A stretch of DNA of 64,000 nt from Macrolepiota albuminosa (taxonomy: Eukaryota > Basidiomycota > Agaricomycetes > Agaricales > Agaricaceae), in NCBI GenBank assembly GCA_027475525.1, contig JAMWFC010000021.1, positions 62,001-126,000 of the forward strand. The letters run 5' to 3'. The position numbers were made by a program, and so were the translations under genes. The notes under the pieces were generated by a model. It was not told where the DNA came from. It was given only the letters and a program-made list of their open reading frames with translations, and did not search any database. Every line of letters starts with the position of its first letter. The first letter of the stretch is position 1. Of the stretch, positions 1 to 10,073 are shown one piece after another.

Positions 1-1764
1 GGATCATCAGTAGTATCTCGTAAAGGTGACATATGTGTCCTACGAGTATCGCAAGAATCATCATCATCAATAGGTTGACAATACGGATTGCTACCAGCAG
101 ATCGAGAAGGATACACATTTTTATCACGAAGCCCGTCGTTGTCGAACTCGTTATCATTCATAATTCCAGATGAACGGAAATCGTTGAGCACAGCGATGTC
201 GGTACTGTAAGTGCTTCCAGATGGTGAGGGCAGGGGTAAAGAATTGTCAGGAAAAGGCAAAACATCGGAATATACCACCATATCGAGCACATCAATTACA
301 TCAGTTTGCAAAGATAGGATAGCAGGGACGCTCAAAGACCTGTTCACGAGGTTCAGCCAATGAGGCGCAGCATCCCTCACCACCCCCTCCAGATGTTGAA
401 ATGCGGATCTGAGTTCCTGTAGGAGGTTCCCACCCAGAGCTGCAGAAAACAACACCTTCTACAATGCCCGATCCGCTTCCACTACAGCAGTAGATCGTTC
501 TAGCCCTCCTATGTGATTCCATAACTAACACGTTAACGATACATTTAACTATCAATATGGCATGCAAAAGAACAATCACACCTTAAACACTGTATCCTTC
601 GCGCCAACTTCATTATACTCACGAGGATTGAGTAACATGAGAGGCGATATGGCCAACGCGATATACAAAGAATTATGAAGAACAGTTGTGCGACCTTGAG
701 GAGCTGAACCGTGAACTTGGCGAATATGCGCGAGCCCAGATTGGTCATTCTCTGATCTGCGGTATCAAACTCTAAAACATAAATAACAACTAAACCGAAT
801 GGTATCGTATCCGGAAACTATCATACTCTTGATGGACTCGATGTCCGTAGGCAGACATAAATTTCCCTTATACGAGCACCAATATTTTCAGCATTAACAA
901 TACACGTACAATATAAATATCAACGTACCTTAAGAAGATATCCCAAATGCAGGGCCGCAGAGGTCAGGTTGATGAGTGTAGTGACAACATTTTTTTTGCC
1001 AATGTGCCGAGCGAGACTTGAGTACAAACAAATCAAGGGTCCGCCTTCCAACAAATAATACGCGGAAGAGTCAAATTGTTTATCTCTATAAGCCTTGGAT
1101 CAAAGTGCACGTATATGAGAGTTTAGGGCGTTCTGGGATCTCTCCAGTAGAGCAGGAATATTATTAAGGCTTCCCATAGGCTAGGTAATACATAAAATAT
1201 CGTACTTGACCAATTGATAAAAGGCAATAGAAATAATGACATGTACTGCTTTGTAGTTGTCAACTACGGGACCAGATGAAGAGGGTCTCTGAATAGCCCC
1301 CCCATTCATCATCTCAAACACGTCCACAACACGATAGGCCATGAGAATCCAAAATCGAGCATCTGTCAGGTTCTTTTCAGCTATCGTGGGCACATCATCT
1401 CCCACCATAAGAGCGCAAAACAGAGAATACTGATCATCCTTGCCAGGTTCTTTTCAGCTATCGTGGGCACATCATCTCCCACCATAAGAGCGCAAAACAG
1501 AGAATACTGATCATCCTTGCAGGCAGGAGAAAATGTAGCTTCCTCTGTAATTATACGGCTAACAAGTTGCTACAAACACGATATCAGCATGTAATTATAG
1601 GATCATCAACAATAAACGAGTCGACAACGTTCACTCACGTGGATTGCTGTGTCTCGTCCATAGCGGGTAGCAAGATCTCTGTCCAATAGCAGCGCATCAG
1701 TGAACCAGGAACAGGACGCAAAAGCCTTGTTTGATAAGCGAGGATGAGGGAAAGTCACAAACAT
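1..1764 (-). pseudogene. Unrecognised multi-exon gene, 3' end outside window
   Basis: I do not recognise this protein. Reading the minus strand, an ATG at 1764-1762 opens MFVTFPHPRLSNK, followed by a GTGAGT..TTTGTAG intron. The next exon, near 1225-1600, contains MVGDDVPTIAEKNL and RFWILMAYRVVDVFEMM. Further exons lie near 950-1170, 590-760 and 1-530, the last open to the window edge and rich in Asp/Ser. Two in-frame stops break the model. TGA (plus TCA 1100-1102) follows SHIRAL, and TAG (plus CTA 459-461) follows VVEADRAL; the frame stays open and protein-like on both sides of each. Both fit C-to-T or G-to-A transitions. A 77-bp duplication inside the second large exon also shifts the frame, but is probably an assembly error. 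It lies in tandem with the gene at 2305-5350. Mis-spliced models could mimic one of the stops. Confidence 0.5.
1367..1520. repeat. 77-bp exact tandem duplication (1)
   Basis: Copies are 1367-1443 and 1444-1520. It sits in an exon of the first gene, and deleting one copy restores the frame. Confidence 0.95.
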
Positions 1765-2304
1765 ATAACGAAAATATCAGAAAGTACGTGTGTGTGTGGA
1801 GAGGGCAGGAGGGAGTACAAGATGGAGGTTTGGAGGTGTTAACTCGCCACCTATATATATATGTATAAAATAAAAATCATAATTTTCAGTAAATAAAAAT
1901 ATATATGTAATAGCGGCCCATATTTAGTTTGACATTGGAGTAACTAGGTACAAATTCGAATAACAAAGATTAGTCATACAAACCAGACAACACAACCTTT
2001 AGTAAGTAAAATCATCAAACAGTAAGTATGCGCTATAATATCAACGAATATGAAGGTCATACTGATTTAGTTTTATATGTCCATAACACTCTTACACGAG
2101 TCCGCCGGCAAATTGAAAACAATATCAATTTGGTACATCACACCATATTTTGTAGTCAAACACAGTGATGTACACAGAAATAGTACGACATAGTCCAGCA
2201 AAGCAAAAAAATCAAGGTATCAGAATGCAGCAAACAACAAAATCAAGCTTGTACCGACAGGCGCAGAAAAATAAAGGGACTATATGCGGTCCATGCAACA
2301 GCAA
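1765..2304. other. AT-rich spacer between two minus-strand genes
   Basis: This is the upstream region of the 1-1764 gene and the downstream region of the 2305-5350 gene. It holds short TA runs near 1853-1910. I saw no gene or clear promoter element. Confidence 0.5.
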
Positions 2305-5300
2305 TCAGATTACTTCTTTATTTTTACCTTTCCCCTTGGGTAGCCCAGCAGAACGAGTGGGCTTAGAGGTAGCACCACGAGTTGTGGCCAATGCCGATAT
2401 ACCAACACCAGATCGGGGAGAAGCAGTCAATCCAGCGATGCGAGACGTCTTGGCATTGGCACTACGGCATTCAGAGGATATCCCACCCACAGAACCAGAA
2501 GAAGAAATATCTTTTGACCCTCCTGGAGCACCAGATGCAGGCCCTTCAAGACCACCGGGTTTCATCAAGGATGCCATGTGCCTGGTGCCTGCACCACCAA
2601 CCACAACAAGATCAGGGGTGTGAAGAACCATGACGAACTTGATGTTAGTAGAAAGGAACCTAAAAATAAGTAAATAAATAACCAATAAGAATATCGTAAC
2701 AAATAGTGAACGTACACTGAAGAGGAACCTTCAAACCATCCAGCTGTGTAACCCACGGCAACAACAGACCCCTCGGGAACATCGGACGTGTTACCATTGT
2801 ATGAGTGCCAACTAGTGATAGCATTGAAGTCGGCAGCCGAAAACCGAAAGGCAGGCCCAGTTTCCGAACAACCGTCGTATACAGCCAACTAGTGATAGCA
2901 TTGAAGTCGGCAGCCGAAAACCGAAAGGCAGGCCCAGTTTCCGAACAACCGTCGTATACAGGAACTGGAAGGAAATAAATAAATAAGTAGTCAAATAATG
3001 ACACGGAAGACACACCTGTCGATTTATAATTTATTACCGCCTCCATAGAAATCTTGAACTTCGGAGTCAGTACGATAGGAGCAGATTTGACAGAAAACAT
3101 GGAATCGTCTGTAAGTACAGGAGGCTTCAAAAGAGCAGGCACTGAGTAGCCACCCGCTACAAAGTGCAGTCAACACAAAGGTATGCTACACGCAAGTTGA
3201 AAATTTACAGTTTTTGAAGGACACGCTCTTCCCTTTGCCTCTGGTTACAACGGCCATCCCATAGCTTAAGTAAGAGCCCATGGGATCAGAACGTAATCCC
3301 AACATGTTTCCAACATTGGCCATAGAACGTAGGAATTCTTGCTGGAATAGCACAATCATCAATCGTTTCTGTTTATAGGGGGATGAGTAACTGCCGACTT
3401 CTATGCTGGAATCAAAGAGATGAGAAGCAGATACGACGCTGAACATGACGTCGATGCAAAAAGCGTTACTCCCATTATTTAATGCAAGGCGACAAGACTT
3501 GGCAGTAAGATTATCAGGATGTATGCAAGCTGAATGCATGTATAAGCCATGTTCGACCCACAAGAGGCCTCGAACCAAAGACCTATAAACGTGTGTAACG
3601 ATGATGCAACTGAACAATACAACATAATCTCGATGTCACAGCTGATATACATGCAAATCGCACTGATCTATCACTGATTTGTTTATCATACCCATACGGT
3701 ATGATATTGAACATGCGACTGGGCAAAGAATACGTCAATAAATGTTAACATAACGGTAATTATTGCAACGCGGATGCTATAAACAGACATACAGAAGAGA
3801 TGGGAGGGTATTATATGTAGCGGAGAACATAGGATCCTGTACATCCAGCTGCATAACCAGAGGATTGGTAACCATAACAGTCGGATCAGTAGCACCGTCA
3901 AATCTAATATATATAAAAAAAAAAAAAATCAGAATGCAGAAATCAATCAAGCAAATAATAAGACGCTACTCTTCAATATCATAGTGTTCACCAGCACCAA
4001 CATTGACAGGATTGTCGCGTTTAGTAGCAACGCCATGTACAGATGTACTGGCGTCTTCCATAACATGACAATCTTTGTTATCACCAGCACTCTCTTGCTC
4101 GTCGGCGGAGGCAGCAAACACTAATGATTCATCATTGGAACTGTTGCATGCAATTGGTGCACTGTCTGAGAAAACTAAGTCTGCCACATCAGCTTCATCG
4201 TCGGGTAATTCCAACGACTCAAAGCTACTCCCATCGACCCTGTCGTCGGAGGTGTCTTTATCAACAATAGGGTCACTAATAGCATAGAATTTTGTCGTCC
4301 AACGAATGGGCAGGCGGTTTACAAACGCAAGATATACCAATACTACAAAGGAGAATAAAAATAAAAGATACACTGCATGAGCAGTATTTACAATAAATTT
4401 AAATATAAAATACTGACACTTCCAGCAATTCGTCGCTTTCTGCAAGCGATATGATGCTATTTCTGTTATTCGGGGAATTTTCAGGCACCAAGTTATTGTC
4501 AGCCTTGATGTTGGAAAGGATACATGTGGTCGATTTCATGACCCCTGCAATCTGAGGGTTATCTGAAAGGGTGCGACTGCACCTGAAGATATATGAGAAA
4601 CAACATTTTCAGGTGGATCATATTACAAATAGTGTAATCCGACTAACATAGTTCGCCCAGTTGGAGTGGACAGTACATCATCTGTACTGGCCGAAAGCTT
4701 CTCCAATGCACGTCTAAATGAACAGTATGCAGTCAACTGAAGGTCAAGAACATAACATTAGTACGCACATGACCGGGGACTCAACGCTTGAAGGGCCACC
4801 CGCCCTCTTCTTTTTTGGCAAAGGTGTACAGAGTGTACTATCACTACAAACGATAAGCAATCATTGAAATCAACATGATATACAAGCATGTACACATCAC
4901 GGGCGACACCAATTTTGCGCTTGGCTGAAGAGGAAGATGCAGAATCGGCATCTGATATACAAGCATGTACACATCACGGGCGACACCAATTTTGCGCTTG
5001 GCTGAAGAGGAAGATGCAGAATCGGCATCGACAGGCAAGTTGCTGGCTAACACAGCTGCAAATATACTGATAGCGCATGTCAAGGTTGTACATACAAATG
5101 ATTACATAACACACGCATTCAATTGGTCTGCATTTTTTATAGTCAAATATATCAGTATGAAAATAATATGTAGGCAGATTACATAACACACGCATTCAAT
5201 TGGTCTGCATTTTTTATAGTCAAATATATCAGTATGAAAATAATATGTAGGCAGACATAAATTTACAAAGCTTGCAGCTGCTCGTACAAAGGACGCGTCA

Positions 5301-5350
5301 TATCTTCCAGTTTATCTGTGGTTTTCTTTGACTTTTCACGTGGGGGCATG
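2305..5350 (-). CDS. Unrecognised multi-exon nuclear-type protein
   Basis: I do not recognise this family. Splicing the minus strand by GT..AG gives one continuous protein of roughly 600 residues from MPPREKSKKTTDKLEDMTRP (ATG near 5350) to GLPKGKGKNKEVI and a stop at 2305. At least ten short introns are needed. The N-terminal part has a basic NLS-like stretch, PKKKRAGG. The middle is acidic (LELPDDEADVADLVF). A structured region follows, with LLWVEHGLYMHSACIHPDN and FFQQ-like helices, and the tail is Ser/Gly/Lys-rich. The large exons lie near 3966-4330, 3215-3575, 3010-3135, 2720-2990 and 2305-2660. I found no in-frame stop once three 77-bp duplications (2807, 4876, 5100) are reduced to one copy, so this gene looks intact. 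It is divergent from the gene near 6.7 kb. NLS and nuclear location are inferred from composition only. Confidence 0.6.
2807..2960. repeat. 77-bp exact tandem duplication (2)
   Basis: Copies are 2807-2883 and 2884-2960. The exon encoding VYDGCSETGPAFRFSAADF is doubled and frameshifted. One copy removed, the exon reads through to the next. Confidence 0.95.
4876..5029. repeat. 77-bp exact tandem duplication (3)
   Basis: Copies are 4876-4952 and 4953-5029, across an exon-intron junction of the 2305-5350 gene (SSSSAKRKIGVARD). Confidence 0.95.
5100..5253. repeat. 77-bp exact tandem duplication (4)
   Basis: Copies are 5100-5176 and 5177-5253, covering the first intron of the 2305-5350 gene. Confidence 0.95.
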
Positions 5351-6660
5351 ATAGTACCAAGTATAACGAAATAGAGACAAATACAGCAAGAGATAGATAG
5401 AGCAGAAGAGTGAGGATAAGGATGCCTACAACACGCAGTTTTTATGGTGTCCCGGCAGACTAACAGACACGTAAACGTCAAAAGTAACGGAAGTTGAATA
5501 ATCCAAATATAATAGTACAAGTACCCATGGTTGAATGATAAACTGAATACACAGGCCAAATATAGGGGAAAAAGGGTTTAAAACAAATAAAAATAAAAAT
5601 ACAGAAACATGGAGTTTACAATGGGTTAGAAGCTTTGAGCCAGCCATTCAGTAGATAGATAAAGAAGAATTAATACTTGCTTAGACAAATTGAATGACAC
5701 CACCTGCATAAGAAAACACAACTTCACATAAGCTCTACATGTGCCAGACCGGCGAGCCTGGATGTAGAAAAGCAAAAAAGTGGAAAGATCCAGATACTAT
5801 GAGAAATGTAGCAATAACGGTGTAAGAAGGAAGGGATACAATAGGCAAGCCAAAAGGTCAATTTGACGTAGCCTTGTTCAATCCCATAGTAATAACAGAG
5901 TAATATGTAGGTAATATGAATAGGCAAACTAATCAGTCAGTTTGAATTAACCTATTTCAATCCTAAAAGATGATAGAAGCAAAGTAACCCACTCAGTATC
6001 AAGGGAACAGACAATCTATAAGCCAAAATCAAATAAATTGATACAACGGAATAAGCAATATATCGACGTGGAAATGCACATGCTTCGAAACAAAGAGAAA
6101 AGAACACAATCCCGTGGGACGGGAGAACCCATGGGAAAGAAGTTGCCTGTGAGACAGTTAGAGGTTTTGCAGACAGGGAGACGCAACAAGTTGGGTCGGT
6201 CTTATCTTTCCAAACACGTTGAATAGGAGAGATAAAATATATCCGAATTGCTAAGAAGCCAGACAGACAGCCGACCCTTAAACGTTGTCTGAATTATACC
6301 GATGCAACGCAACATGAGAACAAGAAGCCACGCAGATAGTCGACCCTGAAAAGATGCTTATAATAGACATCTGCCATACGACACGAGACAGCATCAGCTC
6401 ACCAGACATTCCGTAGCCCATCTTATCATCGCATACACATATACACAAATGAACAACGAGTACGACAAAAGCAATGCAAGTGCGTACTGAATGAAGCCTT
6501 TTAGAATTATAAAAGAAAAATATATATATTTACATGGACATTGACATAGGAAGTACCTTGGAACGACATGTCGAGTATGACAAGCACCAGGGAGAAGCAC
6601 GACTTCATGACATTCTTCAGGTGAAATGAAAATATATATGTATGGTGTCCACACATAGAT
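5351..6660. other. Divergent intergenic region
   Basis: About 1.3 kb between the minus-strand gene starting at 5350 and the plus-strand gene near 6.67 kb. Only short, low-information ORFs are present. It presumably holds both promoters, and possibly an unseen 5' exon of the plus-strand gene. Confidence 0.4.
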
Positions 6661-6670
6661 TTAATGGATC

Positions 6671-7590
6671 GTGAAGATTCCGGAATGGAAAACTACGGTA
6701 ATAGTCCGGCAATACGAGAGCCCAAAAATATGGAGACTACTGCTAGCAGATGAGGATGGCAAGGTGACAAACGAGGAAGCAACATTCACGGTGTATGGTG
6801 CAATAGCAGACACAGATTTGCCCCCGTTTAAGATAGGAGGATCTATAAAGTGAGTCTTCAACGTTGCTACACATATCAAAGATGTCTGATAGATATATAG
6901 TGAATTCAACCGGAAATGCAAATACCTCAAACAGTCAATAAAATTGGATGGTATTGGCACGCAGCAGTTCGACGATGCCATTGCTGCAGCAAAAATAGTA
7001 TACAAGACATTTGACCGGGAGTTCAAAGAGGGCAATCTGGAAGAATGGTCAAAAGAAATGTCAGATGAAGGAAACAAGATATTGTACGCAAACAACAGGG
7101 TATTTACACCCACAAAGGACTCGGACAAACGAGAAGTTCACATTCCGTTTGAAAAGGACACTGACCCCAACGGATTGCTTGAAAAAATTGCATGAGGGGG
7201 GTTCAAGAGGACATCAGACAATGTTGTTGAGTACGCACAAGCAAGGATAACACTAGACGGAGACAAAATGTACGTATATATAGACAACGACCATAAAACA
7301 TATATGCTCACACAAATCAAAGGTTCAAGAGGATCAAACTGCAGACCTTCCATCTCAGCGATATAGTTGCGGCCCAGGTTTCCTTCGCAGTCGTTCCATT
7401 GAGGGGAGGGAAGTACAAGATGTTAACAGTTTTGAGATCGATAACACTGCTGGATGAAACACTTGCACTAGTGAGCGGCCATATAAACAATAAATGTATT
7501 ATGCTCACACTAACAATTACTAAGAAGAGGAAGAGGCAACCACTCAAATGCAAAGACTATGAGCCGGTGAAAAGGAAGCTCCTACCATAG
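6671..7590 (+). pseudogene. Unrecognised multi-exon gene with in-frame TGA
   Basis: I do not recognise this family. Exon 1 ends near 6849 after LPPFKIGGSI. A GTGAGT..TATAG intron (6850-6900) joins it to an exon reading NEFNRKCKYLKQSIKLDGIG and EEWSKEMSDEGNKILYAN. An in-frame TGA at 7193-7195 follows LLEKIA, yet the frame continues sensibly with GGFKRTSDNVVEYAQARITL. A second intron (7270-7322) leads to VAAQVSFAVVPLRGGKYKML. A third (about 7471-7524, GTGAGC..CTAAG) leads to RKRQPLKCKDYEPVKRKLLP and a TAG at 7588-7590. The 5' end is unclear: an upstream in-frame stop means either a GTG start near 6671 or a missing first exon. The TGA fits a transition in an Arg or Trp codon. The gene may be dead or the base miscalled. 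Confidence 0.5.
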
Positions 7591-8748
7591 GAAGACGACG
7601 GAGAAAACCGACAGAGGGCCGGCAAGGTGGTCAGTACTGGCATTTTCGAGAAACAAATGTTGAATTACATGAACATTGACGACTGATCTCTTACAATGGC
7701 GTTGCTACTATTCCTTGAGCCATTTCTACCTAACACGGTCTGCTATATTTTCGCTGGATTGTCCTATTTATCACATACGGTCAATCGGCCTTCCCTGAAC
7801 TGTTCCTCAATCTTTTATTGCCATCCCCTCGTTGCCTTCCTATATTGACATAAGTACCCAGTATCCGCATTTGTTGTAATCTATAATCACGGCACTATTG
7901 ACATAAGTACCAAGTATCCGCATTTGTTCTAATCTATAATCACGCATTTGTTGTAATCTATAATCACGGCACTATTGACATAAGTACCAAGTATCCGCAT
8001 TTGTTCTAATCTATAATCACGGCACTGTAAACAACAATCAAAGAACAATCACCCTTTACAATATCACACTCATCATGCTCATACAGACAAAGCAGTTGTG
8101 CAAGTATATAGTCGCATGGACATTGAATGGTACCCTCAGTCGTTATTACACAGGCTGAGGGTGAGCCCACATTACCTACGAACTTATGATAATTGACTAA
8201 CTGTACCTTAGATTTAGATACTTACGGCATCTGTGTTCATATAGGTACAGAAATCGAGTCATTATTACACAGACTGGGGATTTAGATACTTACGGTATCT
8301 GTGTTCATATAGGTCCCACTGGTTCAAGTTACAACAACATTAGCATTTTAACGTTTTAATATAATACAGCGACTTCATTTTGTTTGTTTTTCCACAAGTG
8401 AGTATAGCAATAAGTGTCATTACATCAAAACAACACATCAATTACATAATCGATTGTATGGACAGACGATTTGCCAATATCGAAGGAAATAATAATAATA
8501 TATATATATATGTGTATGTTTTTTTTTCTTAATGCCTGATCAATGAATTATCTAATCACAACACTTTTATAAAATGCGGTACAAGAAATATTGAATCTGA
8601 TATTGATGGATATATCACCTCAAATGATACATGAAGGTGAAAACAAGATTACACGACTTTTAGACTTATATGATTTCGCACTCGAAATAAGGTAATAATC
8701 CGGAATTCAGTCTATACATGTAGTAATCAACACAATGTTATTGATATA
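7591..8748. other. AT-rich non-coding region with short repeats
   Basis: I found no convincing gene. A diverged unit of about 54 bp (core CATAAGTACCAAGTATCCGC) recurs around 7850-8030, partly through a 77-bp duplication. An imperfect direct repeat of about 35 bp (GATTTAGATACTTACGG..) occurs at about 8209 and 8278. TA microsatellite near 8498-8515 precedes a T-run. Confidence 0.5.
7867..8020. repeat. 77-bp exact tandem duplication (5)
   Basis: Copies are 7867-7943 and 7944-8020, in non-coding DNA. Confidence 0.9.
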
Positions 8749-8791
8749 GTGGCTGTGCATTAGTTGTATACTCGAATGATGCACAGCCACC
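8749..8791. repeat. 43-bp hairpin palindrome, copy 1
   Basis: GTGGCTGTGCAT at the left pairs with ATGCACAGCCAC at the right, separated by a short AT-rich loop. It is the same length as the palindrome at 9108-9150 and differs from its reverse complement mainly by transitions. Function unknown; possibly a fold-back remnant or subterminal repeat of a DNA transposon. Confidence 0.7.
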
Positions 8792-9105
8792 ATAACACTA
8801 TTAGAACAAATAATTCAATATGGCCGTATGTTTGAAATGCTATCTACTTACGCTACATGGTAGATAAGGACATATCGTTTAGTAGACACCTGGGTAGACC
8901 CACAGATGAACAGTATATGCGTAACTAAAATGGTACCGGTAGGGTAACATAAAAAACCCAATGAAGAAAGTTTGCCACCACCGCAAGCAAAACTCACTGT
9001 TTACACAAATGAAGAATTTGAAGAATAAGGCTATTAATATAGAAAAGTATAGAAAAGGCTTATTTGGATGCGACTAAGCCAGTAATTGAGCGTTGGACCC
9101 AACCC

Positions 9106-9153
9106 CTGGTGGCTGTGTATAATGCGAATGTACGATTGATACACAGCCACCAG
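9106..9153. repeat. Hairpin palindrome, copy 2
   Basis: CTGGTGGCTGTGTAT pairs with ATACACAGCCACCAG around a short loop. It ends three bases before the MITE at 9157, directly abutting its ATA target duplication. Confidence 0.7.
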
Positions 9154-9156
9154 ATA

Positions 9157-9542
9157 CACTGCTGGCACTGGAAAGTATTTCCATTGGAAAATGTACAAAA
9201 GAACTCTGTTATACCACTTCTATGTGGTGTTTACCCAAGAAATATATAAGCATTTTCTCACCAAAATATTTAGAAAAATGTTTATCTTTTTCTCAACTGT
9301 TTTACAAGGAAAAATGTCACATTTTGCCACTGTTTTTCTGAAAAAGTGCACTATTTATAGGAAAAGGATGGTAAAAAGATAGTATTTTTCATTAGGAAAA
9401 AGTTGGGAAAAAGGTGAAAATTTTTCTAACTATTTTAGTGGGGAAATATTGATATATTTCTTGTGAAAAAACAACATAGAAGTGGTATAACAAGTTTCTT
9501 TTATACTTTTTCCAATGGAAATACTTTCTAGTGCCAGCAGTG
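9157..9542. mobile_element. 386-bp CACTA-like MITE
   Basis: The two ends are inverted repeats of about 70 bp. The left begins CACTGCTGGCACTGGAAAG; the right, read on the minus strand, begins CACTGCTGGCACTAGAAAG. Only a few mismatches occur before both arms reach TTATACCACTTCTATGT. The element is flanked by a 3-bp duplication, ATA at 9154-9156 and 9543-9545. CACTG ends plus a 3-bp duplication match the CACTA (CMC) superfamily and fungal Plavaka-type relatives. The interior is AT-rich with no coding capacity, so it is non-autonomous. The superfamily is an inference from end sequence and duplication length. Confidence 0.8.
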
Positions 9543-9545
9543 ATA

Positions 9546-10073
9546 TATGGAATAACATGTCATTACTAAATAAATAAATAAATAATATAATATAATAATA
9601 TATGTTCATGAAGTGAATCCAAATGTCATGCTTGCCAGTAATCGGCATAACGGAGTCTGGAATACTTGATGACGGTCGGAATAGCATTCTGTAGAATCTC
9701 AGATATCTCAATCATTCATGGCCCAACGAGGGGGTGAAATAGCGCCTTACTAACCAGTGACAATATCTGTTACATCAAACCGAGGGTGCCAAACATCAGG
9801 GGACGCATAGTAAGGTTGACGTGTAGACGCATGATGAGCAGCTGAGTCCATTTGGTGATGATGTTACGTGTTGATCCGCTGAATGCCGATCGTAGTAGGA
9901 TCGACTGAACATAATGCTGTTATCGTCACTTACGTACAGATCACGGGGATTGTTTTTATTTACTCATATAAGTGATGTGGTGGTGGCTATGTATTGGTAA
10001 TAGAAGTAGAAGTTTGATGCCATTATGATGAGAGAGTAGATAAGAAAAACATTTAGACCCTCCTTCTTTGACC
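9546..10073. other. Intergenic region upstream of the 10-kb gene
   Basis: Contains an AATA microsatellite near 9570-9590 and no supported gene. It is the likely promoter region of the gene starting at 10074. Confidence 0.4.

Noticed and set aside
8209..8312. Further member of the 77-bp duplication class
   Set aside because: The repeat is imperfect (C/T differences) and its period is about 69, so it is a genuine older repeat.
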